Source: Paenibacillus sp. cl123
GTDB taxonomy: Bacteria > Bacillota > Bacilli > Paenibacillales > NBRC-103111
Assembly: GCF_900101595.1 (NCBI RefSeq)
Contig: NZ_FMYY01000001.1
Span: 752,585-816,584, forward strand
Length of the DNA stretch: 64,000 bases
Reading direction: 5' to 3'
The translations under genes were made by a program, and so were the position numbers. The notes under the pieces are model-generated. The model ran no database searches, was not told the DNA's origin, and saw only the letters and a list, made by a program, of their open reading frames with translations. Below are positions 1 to 8,768 of this stretch, piece by piece. Each line of letters opens with the position of its first letter. Within the stretch, counting starts at the first letter, position 1.

Positions 1-1
1 T

Positions 2-382
2 TATTACTTCAACGTGGAGAGAGATTACTTCGAATGCCATGAAGTGATGGAAGAGCTATGGCTGGAAGAAGGACGCAACATATTGTATCAGGGCCTGCTG
101 CAGGTAGCGGTGGGCCTTTACCATTACCGCAACGGCAATACCGGAGGGGCTGTAAAGCTGCTGAGCGCCGCGCTGGAGAAGCTGGACCCGCAGCCGGACG
201 AAGCGCTTGGCATCGACCTTCGCGGCCTTCGGGAGGAGAGCCGGACTTATTTGAACAAGCTGGCGGGGCTTCCGGAGAAGCCGTTTGCCTTTTACGACCT
301 GACGATTCGTGTGCTCGATCCACTGCTCGCCGAGCAGGTAGAGGCGTTCAGGCTCGATCCTCCTGCCGGCCATGAGGACTAA
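2..382 (+). CDS. DUF309 domain protein (5' end cut by window)
   Basis: The reading frame is already open at the first bases, so the gene begins before the window; a GTG at position 14 is internal to the conserved start of the domain rather than a convincing start. The motif HEVMEELW, with acidic and tryptophan residues just after the histidine, and the later run QGLLQVAVGLYHY are typical of the small helical DUF309 family (B. subtilis YpuF is a member). No biochemical function is established for the family. The gene ends with a normal stop, and a GC-rich hairpin follows at 401-422. The next gene is on the opposite strand, so nothing here suggests an operon partner downstream. Confidence 0.8.
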   Translation, partial: YYFNVERDYFECHEVMEELWLEEGRNILYQGLLQVAVGLYHYRNGNTGGAVKLLSAALEKLDPQPDEALGIDLRGLREESRTYLNKLAGLPEKPFAFYDLTIRVLDPLLAEQVEAFRLDPPAGHED

Positions 383-400
383 ACTGCCGGTCACGGTAAG

Positions 401-422
401 CCCAGCCCGGCTAGGGGCTGGG
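401..422 (+). terminator. GC-rich hairpin after DUF309 gene
   Basis: CCCAGCCC at 401-408 pairs perfectly with GGGCTGGG at 415-422 across a 6-base loop, 19 bases after the stop codon. There is no T-run after it on the plus strand, so it may be a weak terminator or only a structured 3' end. Confidence 0.35.
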
Positions 423-476
423 CGGAGGAGCCGGTCACGCTCAAAGCTTGCTGCCGAGCCGAGGATCGCGGGAATG

Positions 477-502
477 AAAAAAACCTGCCCGGTTAGGGCA
501 GG
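477..502 (-). terminator. Intrinsic terminator of the thioredoxin-like gene
   Basis: On the minus strand CCTGCCC pairs with GGGCAGG (496-502 and 484-490) and is followed by seven T (477-483). It lies about 20 bases after the stop of the thioredoxin-like gene, as expected for a rho-independent terminator. Confidence 0.8.
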
Positions 503-523
503 GATCAGGCTTTTCCGTATGCT

Positions 524-1006
524 CTAAGCTTTATGCTTGGAGAGGAAGGCTTTAATAGCTGCGTCAGTTTGCTCGCCGACGAGGCGTTCGACTTCTTTGC
601 CTTCCTTGTAATAAATCAAGGTAGGCGTTGCTTCGATTTTATAGCGGTCCCAGCCGTTGCGGAACTCTTCAAGATTGAACTGCTTGATGTCGACGCCAAG
701 GCTCTTGGCTGCGGGCATCAGGATAGGGGTTGTCGCTTTGCAGTGAACGCAGGTGGAAGCGAAGTAGTATAGAAAAAACGATTCCTTTTTCTCGATTTTC
801 TGATCCAGCGCTTCCGGTAAAATGATGTTTTGATAGTTCGGATCGTCCAGCTGCTTCAGCGTCTCCGGATTCAGCTTCTCGGGAGCGATGCCGTACACGT
901 TGTTCTCATACTTGCTGTACTTGGCCTTGTTGGACTGCTGGTTAATCACGAACAAAGCTCCGAACAACACAAGGATGACAGACAAATAAATGGCCAGTTT
1001 TTTCAT
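524..1006 (-). CDS. Membrane-anchored thioredoxin-like protein
   Basis: 160 residues. An uncleaved N-terminal hydrophobic segment (about residues 4-22) anchors the protein outside the membrane. A thioredoxin-fold domain follows, with a CVHC redox pair near residue 86 and the cis-proline motif EATPTLIYY near residue 128. The likely role is thiol-disulfide exchange at the cell surface, either oxidising or reducing; the two dipeptide residues between the cysteines (Val-His) do not decide which. The lysine-rich tail ends in LSKHKA. It is a single-gene unit with its own terminator. A specific name such as resA or bdbA is not justified, because the long linker between anchor and CxxC (about 60 residues) and the absence of neighbouring cytochrome genes do not match those systems closely. 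Confidence 0.85.
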   Translation of the reverse strand: MKKLAIYLSVILVLFGALFVINQQSNKAKYSKYENNVYGIAPEKLNPETLKQLDDPNYQNIILPEALDQKIEKKESFFLYYFASTCVHCKATTPILMPAAKSLGVDIKQFNLEEFRNGWDRYKIEATPTLIYYKEGKEVERLVGEQTDAAIKAFLSKHKA

Positions 1007-1126
1007 AACGTCTCTTTCTCTTCCTTCCTACATAGAGAATTGCACACTATGGAAATATTCGTTGCTTCCCGAAAGTTTCCTGCTTGTATGGAGCGTGAAA
1101 GTGAACGAATTTTGAACTCCTCCGGC

Positions 1127-1156
1127 TTGCCCCGGTCTGAGTATTAGGAGTACAAT
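1127..1156 (+). promoter_or_regulatory. Predicted promoter of the first rsmF-like gene
   Basis: TTGCCC at 1127-1132 and TACAAT at 1151-1156 are separated by 18 bases, a reasonable sigma-A type promoter about 80 bases before the ATG at 1237. Confidence 0.5.
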
Positions 1157-1236
1157 GGAAATCATGCCGCGAGCTGCGGCTTCAAGCGTGACGGACAGCA
1201 GGGCGCCAGACTTACACGGAAACGGGATGAGAGCAC

Positions 1237-2757
1237 ATGACGGGGCGTACGCTGCCTGAACATTTTTTACAAAGCATGGAACGGCTGCTGGGGGAGGATT
1301 ATCCGGCTTTTCTGGCGTCTTATGAGCAGCAGCGGCAGTATGGGCTGCGGGTGAACACGCTGAAAATATCGGCTGAAGCTTTCCGGGAGCTGGCGGACTG
1401 GCCGCTTACGCCAGTTCCTTGGTCGCCTGTCGGCTACTACTTGCCGGAAACGGCCAGACCGGGCAAGCATCCCTATTATCATGCGGGCCTTTATTATATC
1501 CAGGAGCCGAGCGCGATGGCGCCGGTGGAGCTGCTGCAGCCCGAGCCGGGCGACCGGGTGCTCGACCTGTGCGCGGCTCCCGGTGGGAAGACGACGCAGA
1601 TTGCCGCGAAGCTCCAGGGCCGGGGACTTGTCGCTGCCAACGACATACATTCCGACCGGGTTAAAGCGCTCGTCAAAAACCTGGAGCTGGGCGGCGTCCG
1701 CAATGCGGTAGTGCTTAATGAAGACCCGGCGAAGCTGGTTCAAGCCTTTGACAGCTATTTCGATAAAATTCTGGTGGACGCCCCCTGCTCGGGAGAAGGG
1801 ATGTTCCGCAAGGAAGAGGATATGGCGAAAGCCTGGGAGCCGTCCTGGACGGCCAAATACGCGGCCATGCAGCATACGCTGCTGGCGCAGGCGGCCCGGA
1901 TGCTCAGGCCCGGAGGCCGGCTGGTGTATTCGACCTGCACGTTCTCGCCGGAGGAGAACGAGGCGATTATCGCGGCGTTTCTCGCGCAGCACGGCGACTT
2001 CGAGGTTGAGCCGGTGCCGCTCGTCGGCGGCCGCGGCGGGTGGGCGCCAGGCCGGCCGGATTGGCTCGGCCCGGCAGCGCCGTCCCGGGCAGACGAAGTC
2101 GCCGGGACCGCCAGGCTCTGGCCGCATCGCTTATGCGGCGAAGGGCATTACGCCGCCGCGCTGCGCAGGCGCGGAGAGAGCGCGCAGCCGCAGCTGCCGG
2201 CAGCGCCGGAGCCTGCGCCGCGGGCGGGGCGGGCGCCGCGCCGCGCGGGCACAGGCGCACCGCCTGGCGGCATGGCTCGCGGCGGCGTGGCCCGCGGCGG
2301 CGCGCCTGACGGCGCGCGCGAAGCGCTCGCCCGCTTCGCGGCGGAGCAGCTGACGGCGCCCCCGTGGGACGGCGCCGAGCTGGTCTGGCGCAGCGAGCAC
2401 GCGTACGCTGCGCCGCCGGGGCTGCCGCCGCTGGAAGGCATCCGGGTCATCCGGCCCGGATGGTATCTCGGCGGCGCAGCCAAGCAGCGCTTCGCGCCGT
2501 CGCAGGCGCTGGCGCTGGCGCTGCGCCCGCAGGATGCGCAGCGCAGCGTCAGCTTCCGCGCGGATGATCCGCGCGCGGTGCGGTACCTGAAGGGGGAGAC
2601 CGTGGAGCTCCCCCTAAGCGAGCTGGTCTCGGCCGATGCCGCCGTAACCCCCAAAGGCTACTGCCTGATCGCGGTCGACGGCTATACCGTCGGCTGGGCG
2701 AAATGGCAGGACGGCATGCTGAAAAACGAATACCCTGCCGGCTGGAGGTGGACCTAG
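1237..2757 (+). CDS. RsmF-like rRNA (cytosine-C5) methyltransferase, copy 1
   Basis: 506 residues. It is a NOL1/NOP2/Sun family S-adenosylmethionine-dependent RNA m5C methyltransferase. Visible motifs are the AdoMet-binding loop DLCAAPGGKTTQ (about residues 110-121), motif IV DAPCSGEG with Cys184, and motif VI STCTF with the second catalytic cysteine, Cys234. A C-terminal RNA-binding region ends in GWAKWQDGMLKNEYP, a PUA-like tail seen in RsmF/YebU-type enzymes. Between these lies a stretch rich in Ala, Gly, Arg and Pro (about residues 285-355), encoded by extremely GC-rich DNA, that looks like a low-complexity linker. The stop is one base before the next start, so it is probably translationally coupled to the pseudouridine synthase. 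A second, clearly related copy lies at 6029-7429 on the other strand. Which copy has the housekeeping role cannot be told. Confidence 0.9.
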   Translation: MTGRTLPEHFLQSMERLLGEDYPAFLASYEQQRQYGLRVNTLKISAEAFRELADWPLTPVPWSPVGYYLPETARPGKHPYYHAGLYYIQEPSAMAPVELLQPEPGDRVLDLCAAPGGKTTQIAAKLQGRGLVAANDIHSDRVKALVKNLELGGVRNAVVLNEDPAKLVQAFDSYFDKILVDAPCSGEGMFRKEEDMAKAWEPSWTAKYAAMQHTLLAQAARMLRPGGRLVYSTCTFSPEENEAIIAAFLAQHGDFEVEPVPLVGGRGGWAPGRPDWLGPAAPSRADEVAGTARLWPHRLCGEGHYAAALRRRGESAQPQLPAAPEPAPRAGRAPRRAGTGAPPGGMARGGVARGGAPDGAREALARFAAEQLTAPPWDGAELVWRSEHAYAAPPGLPPLEGIRVIRPGWYLGGAAKQRFAPSQALALALRPQDAQRSVSFRADDPRAVRYLKGETVELPLSELVSADAAVTPKGYCLIAVDGYTVGWAKWQDGMLKNEYPAGWRWT

Positions 2758-2758
2758 G

Positions 2759-3511
2759 ATGAAAACTACTTTGCGTCTGGACAAGCTGCTGGCGCATGCG
2801 GGGCATGGAACGCGCAGCGGCATCAAGCTGCTGGTGAAGCGCGGAGCAGTGACGGTGAACGGCAAACCGGTCAAGGACAGCGGCATGCAGATCCGCCCGG
2901 ATGCCGACATCGTTCAGGTGGACGGAGAAACGGTTCGTTACCGGGAATTTGTGTACGTGATGCTGAACAAGCCTCCGGGCGTTGTCTCAGCTACGGAGGA
3001 CCGCCGGGACCGGACTGTCCTCGATCTGCTGGATGAGGAATACGCTCATCTTGAGCTGTTTCCGGTCGGACGGCTGGATAAAGATACGGAGGGGCTGCTG
3101 CTGCTGACCAATGACGGCAAGCTGGCTCATAATCTGCTGTCGCCGCGCAAGCATGTGCCCAAAACCTACTTTGCCCGTGTCGACGGTGCGGTGGGGGAGG
3201 AGGACATTCAAGCCTTCCGTACGGGGGTCACTCTGGATGACGGATACGAAACGATGCCTGCGGAGCTGCGAATCCTCGTTCCGGGAGAACCGGCGCAGGA
3301 CAAGCCCTCCGAGATTGAGCTCACCATCATGGAAGGGAAATTCCATCAGGTCAAACGGATGTTTCAAGCGGTCGGCAAGCGCGTTGTGTTCCTGAAGCGG
3401 CTGTCCATGGGCCCGCTGACGCTGGACGGCGGTCTGCCGACTGGAAGCAGCCGCGAGCTGACGGGGGAGGAACTGGCCTCTCTGCAGGCGCATGCGAATT
3501 TGCCGACTTGA
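2759..3511 (+). CDS. RsuA-family rRNA pseudouridine synthase
   Basis: 250 residues. An N-terminal S4 RNA-binding domain (LDKLLAHAGHGTRS, then RGAVTVNGKPV) is followed by the RsuA/RluB-type catalytic domain. The catalytic motif GRLDKDTEGLLLLTNDG, with the active-site aspartate in RLDKDT (near residue 105), is intact. It converts uridine to pseudouridine in ribosomal RNA, probably the small subunit. It starts one base after the stop of the rsmF-like gene, so two rRNA modification enzymes are made from one transcript. B. subtilis has several paralogues of this family (RsuA, YtzG, RluB), and I cannot assign which orthologue this is. Confidence 0.9.
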   Translation: MKTTLRLDKLLAHAGHGTRSGIKLLVKRGAVTVNGKPVKDSGMQIRPDADIVQVDGETVRYREFVYVMLNKPPGVVSATEDRRDRTVLDLLDEEYAHLELFPVGRLDKDTEGLLLLTNDGKLAHNLLSPRKHVPKTYFARVDGAVGEEDIQAFRTGVTLDDGYETMPAELRILVPGEPAQDKPSEIELTIMEGKFHQVKRMFQAVGKRVVFLKRLSMGPLTLDGGLPTGSSRELTGEELASLQAHANLPT

Positions 3512-3627
3512 CCGGAGCGGGGTGAGTGAGTACTTCGTCCTCCGGCAGCTTGCTGCCAGAGCCGCCGCAAGCGGGAACAGAGATAAAACCATACTTTTCT
3601 TTTATAGATACAAACAGGAGTGGATCC

Positions 3628-4455
3628 ATGATGAATTACCGGCTGGTAGCCCTAGATGTAGACGGTACGCTGCTCGACGATAACCATCAGCTTAGCATGG
3701 CAACAATCCGTACGCTGCGCGACGTGCAGCAGGCCGGACTGCGCATCGTTCTCTGCACGGGCCGCAGTCCCGCCAGCGCTATTCCTCTATTGGAGCAGCT
3801 CGGGATTGAAGGCGTGCTGATTACCCATAACGGAGCTTCAACCGTACAAACGCCGGGTCCGCAGGTTTTGAATGCCGCCGGATTTCCGATGAAGGAGCTG
3901 GAGCGGCTGGTTGCTTATTGCCGGGCTAACGGCATTCACTTTGACGCCAACACGCCTCTCGATTTGTTTATCGAGAAAGCGGAGAAGGATACGCTGTCCA
4001 TGTATGAGCTCTTCCTGATCGAGCCGAAGCTCGCCGCGGATGTGCTGGTTATGGACGGCATCGTCAAATTTACGATGTCCGGCCAAGGCGAGCAGATGGA
4101 CCGGCTGGAGCAGGCGCTCCTTACGGAGCTGGCGCTGCCGGCGACGTTCCATCATACGCGCAGCGGAATCGAATTTATCGATGTGATGCTGGCGGGTTCC
4201 TCCAAGGGTGCCGCGCTGAAGCAATTGGCCGATTCTTGGGGGATCAAGGCTGAGGAAATTATCGCCATTGGCAATTATTATAACGATCTGGATATGATTC
4301 GCTATGCGGGGCTGGGCATTGCGATGGATAACTCGCCGGACGAAGTGAAGCAAGCGGCTGATGAGGTCACCTTGTCGAACAATAATGAAGGCGTGCACGC
4401 GGCGCTGGTCAAGCATGTGCTGGCTCCTCTGGCTTCCGTCGGAAGTCGGCAGTAG
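3628..4455 (+). CDS. Cof-type HAD hydrolase
   Basis: 275 residues. The start at 3628 was chosen because ACAGGAG lies 7 bases upstream; an earlier in-frame GTG has no such site. Haloacid dehalogenase motif I is DVDGTLLDD near the N-terminus, motif II is CTGRSP, a conserved lysine lies in SSKGAALKQL, and motif IV is AIGNYYNDLDMIRYA. The large type-II cap between motifs II and III places it in the Cof/YcsE/YwpJ group of sugar-phosphate, FMN or PLP phosphatases. The true substrate cannot be read from sequence. It is followed closely by a terminator, so it ends a transcription unit that may have its own promoter. Confidence 0.88.
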   Translation: MMNYRLVALDVDGTLLDDNHQLSMATIRTLRDVQQAGLRIVLCTGRSPASAIPLLEQLGIEGVLITHNGASTVQTPGPQVLNAAGFPMKELERLVAYCRANGIHFDANTPLDLFIEKAEKDTLSMYELFLIEPKLAADVLVMDGIVKFTMSGQGEQMDRLEQALLTELALPATFHHTRSGIEFIDVMLAGSSKGAALKQLADSWGIKAEEIIAIGNYYNDLDMIRYAGLGIAMDNSPDEVKQAADEVTLSNNNEGVHAALVKHVLAPLASVGSRQ

Positions 4456-4475
4456 CGGGCAGCGAAGCAAAAGAG

Positions 4476-4506
4476 ACGGTTCGGGATAACCCCGGACCGT
4501 TTCTTG
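4476..4506 (+). terminator. Intrinsic terminator after HAD gene
   Basis: ACGGT with a following CGGG pairs with CCCG and ACCGT (4476-4500) and runs into TTTCTTG. It lies 20 bases after the HAD hydrolase stop. Confidence 0.75.
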
Positions 4507-4664
4507 CATTGTTTTAGAATTTACAGGTTATGGGTGCCCGCCAAGAATCGGTATCGGCTTGCGAATAACGGGGAAGCTGGCGCATAGCAGGCATAGGAGG
4601 AAGGACATGCTAAGCGGGAAGTGTAAATCCAACCATCGAATAGAACATCAAGGAGGGAACCCGA

Positions 4665-5720
4665 ATGAGCAGCGTAATGATTAGGCCGGACTTGAAAACG
4701 GCGGGCGGAGAAGTTTGTGATGTGCTCTATAACAATCGGTTCGCAGGCACATTAACGATCGTTTACCGGGAGGCCGCGCGCCTGGCAGGTTCTCTGCAGC
4801 TGGAGAGAGAAATGCTCTCAGACACGGAAAAAGAAGAGGTGTTCCGCGCGGTCCATGACTATGTGCAAGCATTCAGCGATTCGATCGATGCGCGCGAATG
4901 CGAGATTATGGCGACCTACAGCAGCTTCGATCATGTGATAACGGCGCAGCCTGCCGCTGAGTTCGAGGAGAGGGGCTGGACGTCGACTGATGAGGATTTC
5001 GATTATGATACGGACTGGATCGATCACGATGCGAACCTCGAGGATGAAGGGGCCGAGTATCGTGAAGATTATTCGATGGGCGGCCTGGAGCTTGTGCTTG
5101 TGAGCGAAGACGAGGATTTGCTCGAATATCATATCTATGACGAGGCTGAGAATTGGCTTGCGGAAGCTTTCCTCCATATAGAAGAAGCGGATGTAACGGG
5201 CTCCGTTCATTGGCTGCTTGAGCCGGAGGAAGAGGCGCTTGATACCGTCGCCGACCTTCTGGTGCTTGATTTTGATGAGGACGAGATCGATACGTTCGTG
5301 ATTCATATGATGTATGACAATGAGGTGATCGAAACGATCGAGCTGACTCATGAGCAGCTGCTCCCGGACAGTGAGGAAGCGGCGCCAGTTTTGGCTGAGC
5401 TGGACGAAGAATTCGATCCCTCAAGCGATTATTCGGTGGTGCTGGCCCGTGATGACGGGGACGTGCTGACGTATGAGATCTATCAGCAGTCGCACGGCGG
5501 GCTGCCGATCGGCTGGGCAACCGTCGATATCAGCCAGCGGCAGCTGACCGGGTTCATCGACTTCCGTGAGCCGGGCAGCGAAGGCGACCGCGAGTTGATC
5601 GCTACACTGCTGATGGAAGAGCTGGACAAGGAGAAGGACTACGAGGCGATCAATCTGTCCATGATGCACCGCAACCGGCTGATTGAAGAGGTGCTGTTCG
5701 AGACGGAGCAGGTGCATTAG
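4665..5720 (+). CDS. Acidic protein with three internal repeats, unknown function
   Basis: 351 residues, strongly acidic, with a strong AAGGAGGG ribosome site 7 bases before the ATG. I do not recognise a named family. Three related units of about 90 residues can be made out, around residues 15-92, 138-230 and 254-348. Each has a beta-strand-like start, then a G-T/G-x-hydrophobic turn (AGTLTIV, TGSVHW, TGFIDF), then an amphipathic helix, then a strand ending with an acidic turn (for example FVIHMMYDNEVIETIEL and INLSMMHRNRLIEEVLF). There is no signal peptide, membrane segment or catalytic motif, and only one cysteine pair in the first unit. It is a single-gene unit with its own terminator. A cytoplasmic binding or scaffold role is possible but only a guess. 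Confidence 0.8.
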   Translation: MSSVMIRPDLKTAGGEVCDVLYNNRFAGTLTIVYREAARLAGSLQLEREMLSDTEKEEVFRAVHDYVQAFSDSIDARECEIMATYSSFDHVITAQPAAEFEERGWTSTDEDFDYDTDWIDHDANLEDEGAEYREDYSMGGLELVLVSEDEDLLEYHIYDEAENWLAEAFLHIEEADVTGSVHWLLEPEEEALDTVADLLVLDFDEDEIDTFVIHMMYDNEVIETIELTHEQLLPDSEEAAPVLAELDEEFDPSSDYSVVLARDDGDVLTYEIYQQSHGGLPIGWATVDISQRQLTGFIDFREPGSEGDRELIATLLMEELDKEKDYEAINLSMMHRNRLIEEVLFETEQVH

Positions 5721-5732
5721 CAGTAAAAGAGG

Positions 5733-5774
5733 AAGGACCGACGGGAACTCAAACGTTCTATCGGTCCTTTCTTG
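5733..5774 (+). terminator. Terminator after acidic repeat protein
   Basis: AAGGACCGA at 5733-5741 pairs with TCGGTCCTT at 5761-5769, followed by TCTTG. The loop is 19 bases. On the minus strand the hairpin is followed by CCTCTTTT, so it could also serve the convergent methyltransferase gene. Confidence 0.7.
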
Positions 5775-6028
5775 TTGATCGGGGATCAGTAGGGCGTAAT
5801 GAAAAGAGGGAGGGTTGAGCGCAGCTTGCACCCGATATTTTTTCCGGTGACCCGCTCGCACTCGCGGATGGAAGCCCTCCGGCAGTCTTGGAGCAGGCAA
5901 ATGGAGGGCGAGTGGGCCGTATAAGCCCGCCGGCGTCTTAAAAGCGAAGTCGGGAGCTCCGCGAGGCGATGCAAATGGCTCCACGCTCACCGGCATTCCT
6001 TGTTCTTGTCTCTCCGCTTGCTAATTTA

Positions 6029-7429
6029 TCAGGCGCGGCGAAGCCCCTTCGGGTAATGGTTCTTCAGCTGCCCTCCGCTTGCCTTGCCCCATCCCAGAGG
6101 CAGCCCTTCATAGACCGCAAGCGTCCACCCGGCGGCAGCATCAGCGGCTTCGAGCGCTTCGCCTCTCAGGTAGCGCTCGGCCTGCGAGGCAGTCAGCTGC
6201 AGCTGTCGGGCCCGACTGAAAATAGGGCCGGTCAGCGCCAGAGCCAGCGCGTGGGCAGGCTCTGCCCGGTCTTTCTTCAGCTCAGCCAGATGCAGGCCGG
6301 GACGCAGTACCTTCAGCCCCTGAAGCAGCTCAGGGGAGAAGCCGCTGCCGGGTCCGGCCGGCAGCCAATACAGCTGATCGCCGAAAAGAAGCGGAGAACC
6401 TTTGCCGAGCTCCTCCTGCAGCTCGGCCGCATAGCCCGGGCCTCCGATATTATCGGCGAGCTGAGCGAATAGAAGCATGCCTTCTTCTTCGGGCTTGGCT
6501 CCCCTCTTGCTTCTGGCGGGCGCTGCACTGCTGCGAGGCTCGGCTTGTTTGCCGGCCTCGCGGTCGTCAAGCTCGTTCTGCAGCTCCAGCAGCGCGACAA
6601 AATGCCCTTCGCCCTGCTCCAGATGAGGCCAGATCCGCTCCGTGCGCAGCAGCCGCAGGGCAGGGAAGCCGGCAAGCAGGGCGGCTACGGTTTGTTCGTT
6701 TTCCTGTTCATTGAATGTACAGGTGGAATAAGCAAGCCTTCCGCCCGGCTTCAGCATGGCAACGGCCGATTGCAGAATATCGAGCTGCCGGGCTGCGCAC
6801 ATCTCCACATGGGCGGGCGACCATTCGCTTATGGCATCGGGGTCTTTGCGGAACATGCCTTCCCCGGAGCAGGGCGCATCGACCATCAGCTTGTCGAAGA
6901 AACGGGGAAAGCGCTCCGCGAGCTGCTGCGGTGCAGCGCTGACGACGACGGCATTCGCGATGCCCATGCGTTCGATGTTTTCGGATAATATTTTAGCCCG
7001 GGCCGGATGGATTTCGTTGGTGATCAGCAGGCCCTGCCCCTGCAGCTTGTCCGCGATCTGGGTGGATTTGCCCCCGGGCGCCGCAGCCAGATCGAGAACG
7101 ACGTCCCCGGGCTGGGGGTCAAGCAGCTCTACCGCCGACATCGCGGACGGTTCTTGAATATAATAGGCCCCGGCCGCATGAAGCGGATGCTTGCCGGGTT
7201 TTGCCGTCTCCGGGTAATAATATCCCGTGCCGCACCAGGGAACGGGAGTCAGGTCAAATTCCTCGATCAGCCCCGACAACAGCCGGGGAGAGTTAGCGGC
7301 GAGTTTATGTGTATGCAGGCGAAGCCCGTAAGTACGGGGCTGGTCATAAGAGCGGATGAATGCTTCCGCCTCCTCCTGCAGTTGGCTTCGCATTTGGTTC
7401 AGAAACGATGGAGGTAAAGTAGGGGACAT
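6029..7429 (-). CDS. RsmF-like rRNA (cytosine-C5) methyltransferase, copy 2
   Basis: 466 residues. The ATG at 7429 is preferred over a TTG nine codons upstream, because AAAGGAG sits 11 bases before the ATG. Motifs match copy 1 closely: YGLRLHTHKL near the N-terminus, DLAAAPGGKSTQ (about residues 113-124), DAPCSGEGMFRKD (near 186) and STCTF (near 237). The tail WGKASGGQLKNHYPKGLRRA corresponds to the tail of copy 1. The linker between catalytic and C-terminal parts is lysine/arginine/glutamate-rich here (RSKRGAKPEEEGMLLF), not Ala/Pro-rich as in copy 1. It is a monocistronic unit convergent with the acidic protein gene. The substrate is expected to be 16S rRNA, but the two copies could modify different positions. 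Confidence 0.9.
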   Translation of the reverse strand: MSPTLPPSFLNQMRSQLQEEAEAFIRSYDQPRTYGLRLHTHKLAANSPRLLSGLIEEFDLTPVPWCGTGYYYPETAKPGKHPLHAAGAYYIQEPSAMSAVELLDPQPGDVVLDLAAAPGGKSTQIADKLQGQGLLITNEIHPARAKILSENIERMGIANAVVVSAAPQQLAERFPRFFDKLMVDAPCSGEGMFRKDPDAISEWSPAHVEMCAARQLDILQSAVAMLKPGGRLAYSTCTFNEQENEQTVAALLAGFPALRLLRTERIWPHLEQGEGHFVALLELQNELDDREAGKQAEPRSSAAPARSKRGAKPEEEGMLLFAQLADNIGGPGYAAELQEELGKGSPLLFGDQLYWLPAGPGSGFSPELLQGLKVLRPGLHLAELKKDRAEPAHALALALTGPIFSRARQLQLTASQAERYLRGEALEAADAAAGWTLAVYEGLPLGWGKASGGQLKNHYPKGLRRA

Positions 7430-7838
7430 GCGAGCGAATGCTCCTTTCCATAACAAGGCATATGGCGTGCAGCCTTCATTATACTAGCTTGGACCGGTCT
7501 GTGAGAAGTCCGGCGGCATGGTATCGTTCAGACAGTTTTTGGTGCCAACGTTTGATATGGAAAGGAAGCCGGAAAACATGAGAGCCCTATTAGGCTTCAT
7601 GAGCGATGCCCGGTCGGATAAGGCGAACCGGCCGGTTCGGGCCAGGGACCGCAGCTTCCAGGCGCGGCCCTCGGACGCGTGCTGAGCCCGGTGCGGAAGA
7701 AGAATGCGAGGGAGTTTTTTTGCATAGGAACAGGCAGCGGGCGACTAGCTGGCTGCTCCTGTTTGTCTGGCAAGCCTTGCGATGAGGGATAAGCCCTGAC
7801 GGTATCTTTGCCTGTCAGAAGGGGAAGCGGTCCTATCT
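7430..7838. other. Gene-free spacer
   Basis: About 400 bases between the second methyltransferase and the XRE regulator. I see no supported gene, RNA or repeat. A run of seven T at 7715-7721 and an imperfect hairpin with GGAACAGG and CCTGTTT arms (7726-7770) are present, but they do not form a convincing terminator for either flanking gene. Confidence 0.5.
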
Positions 7839-8552
7839 TCACTTGGGGTCAGAGAACGTGGACGGCGCCTTCTTTTTGCTTTTGCGGGGCTTGGCAGCGC
7901 CAGGAGAACCGGCCTCTTTTCCCGCGGATTTCCCGGCGGGCTGCTGTGCCGGCTCACCGCTACTATCCGCCGAAGCCTCGTCGCTGCTCGCCGGTCTTTT
8001 CGCGTTCTCCACCGAAGTCTCGCCGCTGCTCGTCGGTCTGTTCGCGTCCTCCTCCGAAGCCCCGCCGTTGCCCGAAGCGGTTCCATTTTCCGTGCCGGAC
8101 CCGGCTTGCTCTGCCGCATCGTTTAAACCGGCCGTCTCTTGTGGCAAACTTGCGGGCGTTCCCCCGGAGGCTGGCAATTGCTGCTTGTCCCTCCAGAACA
8201 TCGCTGTCAGCACACGTTCGATCCATTCCTTATCCTGCTCCGTCAGCTCAATGCCGTCGAAGATCAACTCATTCTCTTGAAGGAAGCGGCGCAGATTGAT
8301 ATGCGGCTTCCGGGAGGCATCGCTTTTGGTATCAGCAGGGGGCTCCAGGTAGCCGGCGATTTTCATCAATTCTGTATACGGAGCGTTCAAGCCTTCGGAT
8401 AGCTTCATCAGCACATCGGGTGAAGGGACGCCCCGGTTGCCGTTCTCAAGCTGGGAGATATAGGCGGCCGATACGCCTGAACGGTCGGCCAGCTCGCGGA
8501 TCGTAAAGCCTTTCGTTCTGCGCATGCCTTTCAATTGTTCATAAAAATGCAT
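7839..8552 (-). CDS. XRE-family transcriptional regulator with long disordered tail
   Basis: 237 residues from the ATG at 8552, which has GAAGG eight bases upstream; an ATG five codons earlier has no such site. Residues about 6-62 form a lambda-repressor-type helix-turn-helix (ELADRSGVSAAYISQLENG is the recognition region), close to the SinR/XRE class. A short middle region (LRRFLQENELIFDGIELTEQDKEWIERVL) probably mediates oligomerisation. The last ~110 residues are low-complexity Ser/Ala/Glu/Gly with repeated SSGE-type pieces and end in a lysine-rich cluster (KPRKSKKKA). An AT-rich palindrome, TAATAT-TTTT-ATATTA, lies 65 bases upstream (8616-8631) and could be its own operator. The targets are unknown. 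Confidence 0.88.
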   Translation of the reverse strand: MHFYEQLKGMRRTKGFTIRELADRSGVSAAYISQLENGNRGVPSPDVLMKLSEGLNAPYTELMKIAGYLEPPADTKSDASRKPHINLRRFLQENELIFDGIELTEQDKEWIERVLTAMFWRDKQQLPASGGTPASLPQETAGLNDAAEQAGSGTENGTASGNGGASEEDANRPTSSGETSVENAKRPASSDEASADSSGEPAQQPAGKSAGKEAGSPGAAKPRKSKKKAPSTFSDPK

Positions 8553-8615
8553 CGTCGACACCTTCATTATCTATTGGAATAAATAGCCGGGTTCGCGCAA
8601 GAGGTAAATGTTGGT

Positions 8616-8631
8616 TAATATTTTTATATTA
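8616..8631. promoter_or_regulatory. AT-rich palindrome upstream of XRE gene
   Basis: TAATAT, a TTTT spacer and ATATTA form a perfect inverted repeat 64 bases before the XRE start. Its position suits an operator for autoregulation, but this is inference from symmetry and location only. Confidence 0.3.
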
Positions 8632-8768
8632 GCAGTAAACTCCGGGAAGCACAATGAAAGGTGGGGATGGAGCAATGGAGGAGGGAACCATCGTTCGAGG
8701 GGGCAGGAACGGCAAAAAGACCGAAGCTTGGGCAAAGCAAAACGGTCCGCGGCAGACTTTTCATTGGC

